From contig NZ_BCNO01000002.1 in NCBI RefSeq assembly GCF_001514535.1, forward strand, positions 298,583 through 362,582: 64,000 nt of DNA. The letters run 5' to 3'. The DNA comes from Thermodesulfovibrio aggregans. Its GTDB lineage: Bacteria; Nitrospirota; Thermodesulfovibrionia; Thermodesulfovibrionales; Thermodesulfovibrionaceae. Both the position numbers and the translations under genes were made by a program. Below are positions 27,554 through 36,039 of the stretch, piece by piece; the stretch's first letter is position 1, and each line of letters opens with the position of its first letter. The notes beneath the pieces were generated by a model that was not told the origin of the DNA, did not search any database, and worked only from the letters and a program-made list of their open reading frames with translations.

Positions 27554-28846
27554 ATGGTTTTCTTAAGATCTTTCAGTGTTCTTGTTATTTCTGAAGAAGC
27601 AGATAAACTTTATAATATTTTCGATTCAATAGGTATTACCTTAAGAAAATCTACAGGAACAAAAAATGTCAAATCAGCCAATTTCTCTCTCTATGACATT
27701 GCTTTCCTTGATATTGATGCAGAAGGATGGGAAAAAAGACTGATGGAACTTAAACAATACATGCCTGTAGTTGCTTTTGGTAAACCAGAGATTAAAAAAG
27801 CAGTTGAATCAATGAAGCTTGGTGCAATTGATTTTTTACAGAAACCTTTAAAAAATGAAGCAGTTTTAGAAATTTTTCAGAAATTTCAAGAAAAACCAGA
27901 AGTTGAGATACCCGGATTAATCGGAATAAGCAAAATTATGAAAGATGTTTACTGCAATATAAGAAAAGCAGCTCTTACAGATAGTAATGTTCTGATTACA
28001 GGTGAGTCTGGCACGGGGAAAGAGCTTGTTGCAAGAGCAATTCACAATTTAAGTGAGAGAAAGGAAAATCCATTTATCGTCATAAACTGCACAGCCATAC
28101 CGGATAGTCTACTTGAATCCGAACTTTTTGGCTTTGAAAAGGGTGCTTTTACTGGAGCAAATTACACCAAAAAAGGTCTTATTGAATGGGCTAATCAAGG
28201 CACTGTTTTTTTTGATGAAATTGGCGATGTTTCACCTCTGTTTCAGACTAAGATATTAAGGGTTATTCAAGAAGGAGAATTTATAAAAATTGGCGGACCT
28301 CATTCAATAAAGGTAGATGTAAGATTTATAGCAGCTACAAACAAAGACTTAATCAAGGCATGTAAAGAAGGCTCTTTTAGAGAAGACCTTTTTTACAGAC
28401 TAAATGTAATTCACTTAGAACTTCCTCCTCTAAGGAGCAGAAAGGAAGACATCCCATTTCTTGTAGAATTCTTTATAAAAAAGCACTCCTCTAAAAGAAA
28501 GGATATTCATATTAGAGGGATTACAGAGGAAGCTCTTGATACATTGATGAATTATTCTTTTCCCGGTAATGTTCGTGAGCTTGAAAACATCATAGAAAGA
28601 GCTATTGCGTTTACAAATTCTACAGAGATAACAGTTAAAGATCTGCCCACGTACTTATTAAAGACTTCCAATCCTAAAAAAACCTTACATGGCAATTTAA
28701 GGGAGGCTGTTGAAAATTTTGAAAAAGAACTCATATGGTCAGCTTTGCAGAAAAGTAGAGGTAATATTTCCAAGGCTGCAGAACTTCTTGGAATCCACCG
28801 TCAGCAACTTCAGAGAAAACTGAAACAATTCAAAATTGCTACTTAA
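27554..28846 (+). CDS. Sigma-54-dependent transcriptional activator with an atypical receiver domain
   Basis: The 430-residue protein has an N-terminal receiver-like domain (about 6-115), an AAA+ sigma-54 interaction domain (Walker A GESGTGKE 150-157, sigma-54 loop GAFTGA 197-202, Walker B FFDEIGD 219-225) and a Fis-type helix-turn-helix (RGNISKAAELLGIHRQQLQR). The receiver keeps a candidate phospho-Asp (FLDID, 53 or 55) and the KP pair (97-98), but the first acidic pair reads VISEE and the Thr/Ser site is VVAFG, so it may respond in a non-standard way. No histidine kinase is adjacent. Two identical sites and a -24/-12 promoter lie directly downstream, making the TauE operon its likely target. 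Confidence 0.93.
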   Translation: MVFLRSFSVLVISEEADKLYNIFDSIGITLRKSTGTKNVKSANFSLYDIAFLDIDAEGWEKRLMELKQYMPVVAFGKPEIKKAVESMKLGAIDFLQKPLKNEAVLEIFQKFQEKPEVEIPGLIGISKIMKDVYCNIRKAALTDSNVLITGESGTGKELVARAIHNLSERKENPFIVINCTAIPDSLLESELFGFEKGAFTGANYTKKGLIEWANQGTVFFDEIGDVSPLFQTKILRVIQEGEFIKIGGPHSIKVDVRFIAATNKDLIKACKEGSFREDLFYRLNVIHLELPPLRSRKEDIPFLVEFFIKKHSSKRKDIHIRGITEEALDTLMNYSFPGNVRELENIIERAIAFTNSTEITVKDLPTYLLKTSNPKKTLHGNLREAVENFEKELIWSALQKSRGNISKAAELLGIHRQQLQRKLKQFKIAT

Positions 28847-28854
28847 TTTTTACC

Positions 28855-28939
28855 TGCAATATTTTGTTGCAATAGACCTCTAATTTTAAGGCTAAGAAAT
28901 TTTTAAAACTTAACAAAGTGCAATATTTTGTTGCAATAG
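28855..28939 (+). promoter_or_regulatory. Paired upstream activator sites (two identical 21-mers)
   Basis: TGCAATATTTTGTTGCAATAG occurs twice without mismatch, at 28855-28875 and 28919-28939. Each contains the inverted repeat TGCAA-N7-TTGCA. The copies are 64 bases apart, close to six helical turns, hence on the same DNA face. They begin 9 bases after the activator gene and lie about 86 and 150 bases before the expected start of transcription, the usual place for NtrC-type enhancer sites. Binding by the adjacent activator is inferred. Confidence 0.8.
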
Positions 28940-28986
28940 AGAATTTTTATTAATCTAAAAGCGTTGATATTCATTATTTTCATATC

Positions 28987-29001
28987 TGGCATATTTATTG
29001 C
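28987..29001 (+). promoter_or_regulatory. Sigma-54 (-24/-12) promoter
   Basis: TGGCAT (28987-28992), five bases ATTTA, then TTGC (28998-29001) matches the sigma-54 consensus TGGCAC-N5-TTGCW, with the invariant GG and GC correctly spaced. The start of transcription would be near 29012. It lies between the paired activator sites and the exporter operon. Confidence 0.88.
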
Positions 29002-29015
29002 ACTTCTAATTGATA

Positions 29016-29159
29016 ATGAAAAAGGTCTGGAAAAAAATGAAGGATTTGCTTGTATCAATTACTTTTTCAAAGCCCAAGGAGTTTGACAGGCTTTGTAAAA
29101 AGGAAAAACCAAAAAAGAAGGGAGGTGAAAAAAGAAAGATTTTAAAGTGTTTTGTTTAA
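29016..29159 (+). CDS. Small basic ORF (47 aa) at the head of the sigma-54 operon
   Basis: ATG 29016 to TAA 29159 encodes a 47-residue lysine-rich peptide starting MKKVWKKMKDLLVSITF, with a central KPKEFDRLCKK and a basic tail ending KILKCFV. I recall small proteins of the type F-VSVTFAEAGEFDTA before TauE-like exporters in other sulfate reducers, and the LLVSITFSKPKEFDRL segment fits that pattern, but this is memory and not a search. The ATG lies only about 4 bases after the predicted transcription start and has no ribosome site. An internal ATG at 29037 is an alternative start. Confidence 0.5.
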   Translation: MKKVWKKMKDLLVSITFSKPKEFDRLCKKEKPKKKGGEKRKILKCFV

Positions 29160-29210
29160 TGTAATGATTTTTTATTAAAAATCAAAAACTAAAAAGGAGG
29201 AGGCTGTGGA

Positions 29211-30479
29211 ATGAGTAAGTTAAGGAAATTATACGAACTTATGATGGCGGGTGCAATATATCAAGCCCGCTGGGAAAAGCAGATGTCTGACAACATCCTG
29301 AAGAACAAAAAGAGGCTGTTAATTTTAATCGCTCTGCTATCTCCCATTCTTCTTGTATCTTTTCTTGGTGCAGCAGACTTTTTGGGTGGAAAATCAGCTT
29401 ATGCTCCATCTCACTACACAACAACAGTTTTCATTGCATCCATTGCAGTTGGACTTGCAGCAGGTCTGATTACTGGATGTATAGGTGCAGGAGGAGGATT
29501 TATAATTGCACCAGCACTTATGGCAGCAGGTGTTAAAGGAATTCTTGCAGTTGGAACTGACCAGTTTCACATCTTTGCAAAGGCAATAATGGGAACAGTC
29601 ATCCACAAGAAACTTGGCAATGTCTGTGTAGGTCTTGCAGTTGCCTTTGTTATTGGCTCAGTGTTGGGTGCTACAACAGGTGGTTACATTCAGAGAAGCA
29701 TTTATAACTGGGATCCTGTAGCAAGTGAAGCCTTTATAAGTGTCATTTATGCTGTAATACTTGGTTTTCTTGGATTTTATGGATTGAGAGACTACATAAA
29801 GCTCAGCAAAGCTCGTAAAAAAGGTGCTCAGACAGGCGGTGATGCTCACGGTGATGCCCATGGTGGACCAATGACAACAACAAAGCTTGCATTAAACATT
29901 CAGAAGATTAATATACCTCCAATGATTAGTTTTGACGAAGACTTTGGTGGAAGAAGAATTTCATGGCTGTTTGTTACAATGTGTGGTTTTCTTGTCGGAC
30001 TTCTTGCAGCAGTCATGGGTGTTGGTGGTGGATTTGTAACATTTCCTCTTTTTGTCTATGTTCTTGGTGTATCAACCCCAACAACTGTAGGAACTGATAT
30101 ACTTCAGATAATATTTACTGCCGGTTACTCATCTATTACTCAGTATGCAATATACGGATATGTTTTCTACACACTTGCTATGGGACTTCTTCTTGGCTCA
30201 CTTATAGGAATTCAGATCGGTGCTCTTACAACAAAGGTTGTTCCCGGTATGGTAATAAGAGGTTTCTGGGTTTTGACAATTTTAGCTGGCTTTGCAAACA
30301 GAGCAAGTGTTGTTCCCGATAAATTAAGAAGCCTTGAAATTTGGTCAATTTCTAAGGAAGTCTGTGACATAATAATTCTCATAGGAAACATTGTATTCTG
30401 GGCAGCAGTTGGTGGTTTTGCAATTTGGGTTTTAGGAAGTTTCTTTAAGAATTTAAAGTCTTTTAGAGAGGAGGGATAA
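29211..30479 (+). CDS. TauE/SafE-family anion exporter (probable sulfite/organosulfur)
   Basis: The 422-residue membrane protein has an amphipathic N-terminus of about 35 residues, then about eight to nine hydrophobic segments in two homologous halves, each opening with the family's glycine-rich motif: GLITGCIGAGGGFIIAPALM (about 84-103) and GLLAAVMGVGGGFVTFPLF (about 263-281). Between the halves is a soluble loop with a histidine-rich GGDAHGDAHGGP (about 206-217). The family includes exporters and importers of sulfite, sulfonates and related anions. In a sulfur-metabolising anaerobe sulfite is plausible, but the substrate is inferred. AAGGAGG precedes the ATG. Confidence 0.88.
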   Translation: MSKLRKLYELMMAGAIYQARWEKQMSDNILKNKKRLLILIALLSPILLVSFLGAADFLGGKSAYAPSHYTTTVFIASIAVGLAAGLITGCIGAGGGFIIAPALMAAGVKGILAVGTDQFHIFAKAIMGTVIHKKLGNVCVGLAVAFVIGSVLGATTGGYIQRSIYNWDPVASEAFISVIYAVILGFLGFYGLRDYIKLSKARKKGAQTGGDAHGDAHGGPMTTTKLALNIQKINIPPMISFDEDFGGRRISWLFVTMCGFLVGLLAAVMGVGGGFVTFPLFVYVLGVSTPTTVGTDILQIIFTAGYSSITQYAIYGYVFYTLAMGLLLGSLIGIQIGALTTKVVPGMVIRGFWVLTILAGFANRASVVPDKLRSLEIWSISKEVCDIIILIGNIVFWAAVGGFAIWVLGSFFKNLKSFREEG

Positions 30480-30480
30480 G

Positions 30481-31227
30481 ATGGCTGCTGACAAAAAACA
30501 TTTAGCATGGGGATTGATTTTACTTGGAAGCTTTGTAGGTGTGCTGATACTTATATTCGCACCAATCTATGGACAGGGGATGAACGGACTTGAATACAGT
30601 GATGACCTTTTTAACAAGCTTGCAAAAGGCTCAGCTTATCAGATTCCGAAGTTGAAAAAAGATGTAGAAAAATATAAAGGTAAAGTTCTTGATGTGGTGA
30701 TTGATGCAAAGAAAGAAGGAGACAAACCTGGTGATGCAGAAAAAAGAGCTGAGAGAATAGCTAAGGTATTCACAATAAATGGTGCAAAGGCAGAGGTGCA
30801 GGGTTCAAAAGTTCATATTACTGGAGATTTTGGTGCAATTATGGCTTCAGCTATTGAAGATGCTGACCAGATGTATCACAACAATGGAGACTACATTAAG
30901 AAAAAATACGATGTTACCGATGATGAAAAGATGAAACAGATGTTCAGACAGTGGCATAATGCTTTAAGTCTTGTTAATAAGAAATTAATACTTGATAAGA
31001 AGGCTGAGGATGCCAATTTTGTTAAAACTGTTATAACAAAGGCAATTGAGCCTGCATATAACTTTTATGGAATTCAGGCAGTTAAAATTTCAGAAAAAGC
31101 AGGTGTGGCAACAGGTCTTCTTGTTTTCTATGTTATCTATACAATCTGGTACGGCTTTGGAGTTCTTTATCTATTTGAAGGTTTAGGACTTTCCACAAAG
31201 AAAGCAAAGGTAAAGAAGGAGGTATAA
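30481..31227 (+). CDS. Membrane-anchored protein of unknown function, TauE-associated
   Basis: The 248-residue protein starts one base after the exporter stop. It has an N-terminal TM segment (WGLILLGSFVGVLILIF, about 10-26) and a C-terminal one (about 213-233, GLLVFYVIYTIWYGFG), leaving about 180 mostly polar residues between, presumably on the periplasmic side. The middle is lysine-rich and resembles no domain I can name. Position between exporter and stress protein under the same promoter suggests an accessory subunit or sensor for transport. That is inference from context only. Confidence 0.75.
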   Translation: MAADKKHLAWGLILLGSFVGVLILIFAPIYGQGMNGLEYSDDLFNKLAKGSAYQIPKLKKDVEKYKGKVLDVVIDAKKEGDKPGDAEKRAERIAKVFTINGAKAEVQGSKVHITGDFGAIMASAIEDADQMYHNNGDYIKKKYDVTDDEKMKQMFRQWHNALSLVNKKLILDKKAEDANFVKTVITKAIEPAYNFYGIQAVKISEKAGVATGLLVFYVIYTIWYGFGVLYLFEGLGLSTKKAKVKKEV

Positions 31228-31228
31228 A

Positions 31229-32059
31229 ATGGCAATTGGAGCATGCCCTTTAACAAAATTAGATAAAATCTTAGTAGCAACCGATGGCTCAGAAGCAGCA
31301 AAGTTTGCAGCACAGGCAGCAGTTGACCTTGCAAAACCCTGTAGCAGCACAGTTTATGCAATATGCGTTGCTGAAGTGCCAATTTTTGCAGCAGAGTTTG
31401 TGGAAACACTGCCCCAGTTAATAGATACTTTAGAAAAAAGAGCAAATCAGGCTCTTGATGAGGTAAAGACAATTGCTGACAAAGCAGGTGTAAAGTGCGA
31501 AACAATAAGCTATACAGGACCAGAACCATACAAGTACATAATTGACGAGGCAATTAAAAATAGTGTTGATTTGATTATCCTTGGCAAAAAAGGTGTAATG
31601 CTCGGTGCAGTTGGCAAAAAAGTAATAGGAAATGCACCTTGCAAAGTTCTGGTAGTTCCGGTTGGTGCAACTTTGAATTTTGATAAGATTCTGCTTGCAA
31701 CCGATGGTTCTGTTTACAGCAATGTAGCTGCACAGGAAGCAATAGGAGCAGCAAAAAGATTTGGTAGTGAGCTAATTGCTGTGTCAGTTGCCAAAAGAGA
31801 CAGTGATGTTGTTTATGCTGAGGAAGCCGTAAAAGCAGTAAAAGAGGTTGCTGAAAGGGAAGGCCTTAAGATTCAAACGATTGTTGCAAAGGGGGAACCC
31901 TTTGAACAGATTGTTGATACGGCAAACAAAAATTCAGTTGGACTTGTAGTGATGGGGACCTATGGTAAAACAGGAATTGAAAAGTTCTTTATGGGAAGTG
32001 TCACAGACAGAGTTATTGGAACAATTGCCAGACCTGTAATGGTTGTGAGAAAGAAGTAA
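31229..32059 (+). CDS. Tandem-domain universal stress protein
   Basis: The 276-residue protein has two UspA domains (about 10-140 and 147-275), each opening with DKIL(V/L)ATDGS. The second domain keeps the ATP-binding pattern G-x2-G-x9-G-S in GTYGKTGIEKFFMGSVTDRV. The first has a changed version (GKKGVMLGAVGKKVIG), so nucleotide binding may be confined to one half. It closes the operon behind the exporter, with a two-base gap to the preceding gene, and is followed by a strong terminator. Confidence 0.9.
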   Translation: MAIGACPLTKLDKILVATDGSEAAKFAAQAAVDLAKPCSSTVYAICVAEVPIFAAEFVETLPQLIDTLEKRANQALDEVKTIADKAGVKCETISYTGPEPYKYIIDEAIKNSVDLIILGKKGVMLGAVGKKVIGNAPCKVLVVPVGATLNFDKILLATDGSVYSNVAAQEAIGAAKRFGSELIAVSVAKRDSDVVYAEEAVKAVKEVAEREGLKIQTIVAKGEPFEQIVDTANKNSVGLVVMGTYGKTGIEKFFMGSVTDRVIGTIARPVMVVRKK

Positions 32060-32079
32060 GATTATGTAGAAATTTTGAG

Positions 32080-32120
32080 AGATTCTTCGCCTGTGACAGA
32101 CAGGCGAAGAATCTTACTTT
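32080..32120 (+). terminator. Rho-independent terminator of the exporter operon
   Basis: AGATTCTTCGCCTG (32080-32093) and CAGGCGAAGAATCT (32101-32114) form a perfect 14-base stem with a seven-base loop, followed by TACTTTT. It lies 21 bases after the universal stress protein stop. The 230 bases from here to the IS1634 fragment are A+T-rich and hold nothing I recognise. Confidence 0.85.
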
Positions 32121-32357
32121 TAAAAGGAATTTTACTATTCTTTTATTACATTATATCTTCAAAAAAATTTTTTTAGCCTCTTTTTACTGAAGTTTCAGGA
32201 AATGTGGTTTTACTTCTTCTTTTTTTCTATAATATAATCACTACTTGACTTTGTCAGTTAAATTTTGAAAATTATTGAAAATAAAAGATTTTTACAATAT
32301 TAAAGAAAATTTTTACCACTACAACTGCCTCTAAAGCTTTGACTGTCAATGGTTTAC

Positions 32358-32898
32358 TTAAGCTTGTTCTTCTTCTGAAATTATATTGGAGGGTGCTTTC
32401 ATCCCTATTGCTTTAAGGATTTTTCTACCTTCTGGGGTAAGTTTGGTCTTTATATACACTTTTCTACCATCTACTTCAATCTCTACATAATTCATCCTAT
32501 TTATGGCTTCTCTGATTTTGTCTTGAGAGATGCTCTCTCCAGCTCTCTTTATCTCTATCTCAAGGGCTCGCTCAAGTAAAAAGGCTATGAAACACATCAC
32601 AAAGTGCCCCCTTATTCTTCTCTCTGTCCAGTGAAATATTGGTCTAACTTCAAGATTGCTCTTCATACACCTGAAACTTTCCTCTATTCTCCATAGCTCA
32701 TGATAACTGTTAAGTACTTCTGTGGCTGTGAATCCTTCTTCAGAGGTCTGTATCCCAAAATATCCATCAAAGGCTTCATCCTGTTTTGTAGTTTCCTGGT
32801 CTATCTGATACTCCACGGTACTCAGTGGCTTTATGTATTTCCTGCCACCTCTCTTGATAGAGGCTGTGATTAATGAGGGCTTGCTTAAAAGTTCTTCC
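32358..32898 (-). pseudogene. IS1634/IS4-type transposase, C-terminal fragment
   Basis: The minus-strand reading frame contains blocks typical of the C-terminal part of IS1634-type transposases: DEAFDGYFGIQT, YHELWRIEESFRCMKS, LEVRPIFHWTERRIRGHFV and MCFIAFLLERALEIE. Real homology starts at about ENFQEELLSKPS. Upstream of this the DNA is the left terminus of an IS21-type element (from about 32899), so the 5' two-thirds of the gene is missing. The open frame continues by chance across the junction to 33095. It is non-functional as a transposase. Confidence 0.85.
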
Positions 32899-33120
32899 TG
32901 AAAATTCTCACTGAAAATTGCCCCACTTTTCTCATGAAAATTAACCCACCCTTCTATTAAAATAACCCCTAAAACAGGGGGAAAGGAAAGGGTGATAAGC
33001 ATGGAAGATTGGGTAAAAATAAGGAATCTTAAGAAGAAAAATCCAGAGCTTGGCACAAGAGCAATTGCTAAGCTTGTTGGGGTATCAAGAAACACTGTAA
33101 AGAAAGCTCTTAAAGCTGAT
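32899..33120 (+). mobile_element. istA: IS21-type element, left terminus with truncated istA
   Basis: From TGAAAATTCTCACTGAAAAT at 32899 the sequence matches a second copy at 46916. It then runs through a GGGGGAAAGGAAAGGGTGAT ribosome region to ATG 33001. The reading frame gives MEDWVKIRNLKKKNPELGTR and then AIAKLVGVSRNTVKKALKAD, the N-terminal helix-turn-helix of IstA transposases. Homology ends near 33120, where unrelated cargo sequence begins. About 90 percent of istA is absent. The left terminus contains two internal TGAAAATT-type repeats, as IS21 ends usually do. Confidence 0.85.
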
Positions 33121-33132
33121 TTTTATCCTCTT

Positions 33133-33771
33133 CTAATGTGCCATATCCCAGGCCAGGATATCATAGTAAATTGCAGGGACACCTGCTTCTTTAGCTACAT
33201 CCGCTATGTATCTCTGAAGTAGTAGATATTCCTCTGGTTTTTTAATAAAATTCATTGTTGCATTAGATGGTATCTTGGGATTAGTAATAAGCCTTCTCAA
33301 TCCAACTATAGAGTAGTGATCAAGGGGAACATGGAGTAAACGAATCAATCTTTGTTTAAAATCCTCATCAAGATTTAAAAGACAAGGCAGTTTCTTAAGT
33401 ACAAGATTGCACAGCTTTGAGGCAATCCCAAAACCCAGTTCTGAGCTCATTATCTTAAGCCATTCTAAACGTAGATTATCAGTCGACTCAAGAACAAATA
33501 TCTCATATTCATCTTCTGTATTGATTGTTTGGAGTCTTTCCATAGCCCCTGTTATCCACTTTGTGCCCCATTCTCTGAATACAACGGAAGGCTTCTTCGG
33601 GAGCTTTCGAAAAGCACGAAAGGTATTTCCCGAAACCCCTTCTCTTACAACACTTTCGATATTTGGAATTCTCTTAGAAAAGAAATCATTAGCCCTTATC
33701 CGAGTTTTTTCTGAACGAAGATATTCTATCAATTCATCTCTGCTGTTAAATTCATAAGGAGCCTTTGCCAT
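33133..33771 (-). CDS. Hypothetical protein (212 aa), cargo of the IS21-bounded segment
   Basis: The protein shows no signal peptide or TM segment. The N-terminal 60 residues are basic and the C-terminal half is helical and ordered-looking: LLHVPLDHYSIVGLRRLI, then EYLLLQRYIADVAKEAGVP and the terminal AIYYDILAWDMAH. The spacing of DH, W, D and H residues looks conserved rather than random, so I think it is a real enzyme or nucleic-acid-binding protein, but I cannot name a family. It points away from the AAA ATPase gene and is preceded by a tandem 18-base repeat that may control it. The stop codon lies within 13 bases of the IS21 junction. Confidence 0.65.
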   Translation of the reverse strand: MAKAPYEFNSRDELIEYLRSEKTRIRANDFFSKRIPNIESVVREGVSGNTFRAFRKLPKKPSVVFREWGTKWITGAMERLQTINTEDEYEIFVLESTDNLRLEWLKIMSSELGFGIASKLCNLVLKKLPCLLNLDEDFKQRLIRLLHVPLDHYSIVGLRRLITNPKIPSNATMNFIKKPEEYLLLQRYIADVAKEAGVPAIYYDILAWDMAH

Positions 33772-33893
33772 AGTATTCCCCCTTTATTAAGTTGTATTAG
33801 TCAAAACTTGGTCTTCCGATATTTTGGCTTTCACATCTTTTTTCTTGAAGTATAACCCATCTTTTTTTTCTCTTGGCAAGATGAACAGTACCT

Positions 33894-33929
33894 CGTTCCG
33901 TTCTATTATATCGTTCCGTTCTATTATAT
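33894..33929 (-). repeat. Tandem 18-bp direct repeat upstream of the 212-aa gene
   Basis: CGTTCCGTTCTATTATAT occurs twice in tandem without mismatch (33894-33911 and 33912-33929). On the minus strand each unit reads ATATAATAGAACGGAACG, with a TATAAT-like core and the short repeat GAACGGAAC. It lies about 125 bases upstream of the 212-aa gene, in the divergent region before the AAA gene. An operator or duplicated promoter is possible. Confidence 0.75.
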
Positions 33930-34079
33930 TTGACTGATATAAATTGTTCATAGTATAATATTTATATAGTGAATAATCTTGGACTTGAAAACGACGGCTT
34001 TTCACCTCACCAGATTTAACCTTCCTTAAATCTTTTCAAATTTATAACTTAAATACAAAAAATCAAAAAGGAGTTTTTT

Positions 34080-35300
34080 ATGAGAAAAATAGGTAGATTT
34101 CGTCAAAACTTAACACTGCCAATATCTTCTTTTATCAGAATGGTTAATTATGAAATATATCAATCAATAAAGTCATATCTGCTTAAAATCCATATGGGCT
34201 TGGTCTCAACTGATAGTTTTGAACTTGTCGATCTTTTCTCATTTACCCAACCAGGTATATTTTCCCTTCCTAACATAATGGGTTTTGATCTTTTTGAGAA
34301 TGTAATGTCAAGTGAGCCCTCTATTCTTGGTGTAATCAGATTCAGGCGTGAGAGATATTTTATCTCGTGCACTTCATTTGAGGACAGAGTTGGAAAGATT
34401 TATTGCCTCGTCATTTCAGGAGAGATAACAGGTGATTTCAGACCCGCTGACCTTGCTGAGACAATACTTAAGGAAGCTGTTTTAAACTCAGGATATTCAG
34501 GTAAGATTTTAAGATTAGTCTATGATTCAGCAAACGATAAGTTAACTTTTAAGATAATTCCTCCACCTGACATCACTCTTGAAGACATATATTTGATTGA
34601 TAAAACTGATCTGGAAGACTTTGTTGACTCTGTCAGGATTGGTGGTAGCTCATTAAGATATCTTTTCATTGGCGAACCTGGAACAGGAAAAACTGATACA
34701 ATCAGAGCAATTATTTCTGAATGCAAAAAAATAAGAGAGAATCTTACAATTTTTGTAGTTGATGCTGGATGTGGAGTTTCTCTTGAAGTTGTCTTTGAAT
34801 TTGCCGAGATTTTCAGACCTGTTCTGGTATGTATCGATGACATTGACCTGCTGGTTGGTTCAAGGGATCGCACTCTCAAAAGAGACGAACTTTCAACAGC
34901 ACTTCAGGCTCTTGATGGGTTCATAACAAAGGACAATATTTTTCTGATTGCCACCACTAACGACAGATACCTTGTTGACTTTGCCTTAAGAAGACCTGGT
35001 AGGTTTGATCTTATAATTGAGTTTGGTTGTCTTGAGGCAGAATTTTACAGTACCCTTGTAATGAGAGAATCCAGAGATGATAGACTTGCAGAAGTATTCA
35101 AAGATGAAAGAATACTAAAGCGTCTTTCTTCCTTGAAGGTAACAGGAGCATTTCTTGTAACACTGGTTAAGTATTTAAGCAGAGAAAGATTCAGGAATAT
35201 AAGATACGAGCCAGAGGCAGTGCTTTCAGCTATCAACAGGCTTTATGGCTCTTTTAAATCAGAAATTAAACATGATAAAGTAGGATTTCAGAATAGCTGA
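34080..35300 (+). CDS. AAA-family ATPase (CDC48/FtsH/BCS1-like module)
   Basis: The 406-residue protein has an N-terminal region of about 165 residues with no recognised domain, then one AAA module: Walker A GEPGTGKT (198-205), Walker B LVCIDDID (249-256), sensor 1 ATTND (291-295), and the arginine-finger segment RRPGRFD (304-310). A small helical lid follows. There is no protease, TM segment or second AAA domain. Such proteins usually remodel other proteins, and the N-terminal region probably picks the client. AAAAAGGAG precedes the ATG. It lies 12 bases before the secreted-protein gene, so they are probably cotranscribed. Confidence 0.88.
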   Translation: MRKIGRFRQNLTLPISSFIRMVNYEIYQSIKSYLLKIHMGLVSTDSFELVDLFSFTQPGIFSLPNIMGFDLFENVMSSEPSILGVIRFRRERYFISCTSFEDRVGKIYCLVISGEITGDFRPADLAETILKEAVLNSGYSGKILRLVYDSANDKLTFKIIPPPDITLEDIYLIDKTDLEDFVDSVRIGGSSLRYLFIGEPGTGKTDTIRAIISECKKIRENLTIFVVDAGCGVSLEVVFEFAEIFRPVLVCIDDIDLLVGSRDRTLKRDELSTALQALDGFITKDNIFLIATTNDRYLVDFALRRPGRFDLIIEFGCLEAEFYSTLVMRESRDDRLAEVFKDERILKRLSSLKVTGAFLVTLVKYLSRERFRNIRYEPEAVLSAINRLYGSFKSEIKHDKVGFQNS

Positions 35301-35312
35301 AGGAGGTTAAAA

Positions 35313-36026
35313 ATGAATAAAATTGTATGTTTATTTTTAATCTTATTTTTGCTTTTCAGTAAATTAGCTTTTGCATTCTCTGATATCTCTGGAGAGTACA
35401 TGATTAAACTTAAAGGAGTTGATGGAGGAATTGAAATTAAAGCAAAGGAAAAGGATAAATTTGAATTTGAACTTAACACAGTTACAGGTGGTTGGTATAC
35501 CTGTAATGTTGAAGGCGTAGCTACATTTATAGAGAAAAATAGAGCAATTTTCAGAGATGAAGAGGGATGCCTTATTACCTTCACATTTAAAAATAATCAG
35601 ATTGATTTAAAAACACAGAACTGTTCGATTTATTGTGGACTAAATGGAATTATGGATGGTAAGTATGTCAAAAAATTAAAAAAGAAGGAAAAGGATGAAT
35701 TTAAAAATAGAAACTGGGTTAAATTCGCAAGTTCAAAAGATAATGTGCTTGAACTGTTCTATGATAAAGATTCTGTTGCTCCATCTGTTGGTGGAAGTGT
35801 CTTTATTACAACAAAGCTGGTTGAAAAAGGAAATGAGATTATTATCGCAGACCTATCAGTAAATTGCGGCAGCAGGAATTCACCTCTTGATCTCATCTAC
35901 ATACTCTCAAAGAGAAAAGGTAAATGGGTTGAGGACTCTCCAACAAATCCTGAATTAAAAACCTACACTTCAGTTTACAGAAACAGTGTAGTTATTGAGA
36001 GTCTCCATGAAATAGTTTGCAGATAA
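35313..36026 (+). CDS. Secreted protein with a C-terminal surface-adhesin-E-like region
   Basis: The 237-residue protein has a signal peptide (1-21, ending KLAFA). The first half is a beta-rich domain with cysteines at CNVEG, EGCLI, QNCSIYCG. The second half starts NWVKFASSKDNVLELFYDKD and ends in paired cysteines (VNCGS and the final VCR), a pattern I associate with small surface-adhesin E-type domains. The cysteines suggest disulfides in the periplasm or outside the cell. It lies between an AAA ATPase and an acidic cytoplasmic protein, which gives no clear function. Confidence 0.75.
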   Translation: MNKIVCLFLILFLLFSKLAFAFSDISGEYMIKLKGVDGGIEIKAKEKDKFEFELNTVTGGWYTCNVEGVATFIEKNRAIFRDEEGCLITFTFKNNQIDLKTQNCSIYCGLNGIMDGKYVKKLKKKEKDEFKNRNWVKFASSKDNVLELFYDKDSVAPSVGGSVFITTKLVEKGNEIIIADLSVNCGSRNSPLDLIYILSKRKGKWVEDSPTNPELKTYTSVYRNSVVIESLHEIVCR

Positions 36027-36039
36027 AAAGGGGCAACAA

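Noticed and set aside
32992-33222. 76-codon ORF starting in the IS21 left end taken as a whole gene
   Set aside because: Only the first 40 codons from ATG 33001 match IstA; the rest is cargo DNA antisense to the 212-aa gene.
33787-34005. 72-codon minus-strand ORF between the 212-aa and AAA genes
   Set aside because: It is largely a translation of the tandem 18-mer and A+T-rich intergenic DNA, with no ribosome site and no protein-like pattern.
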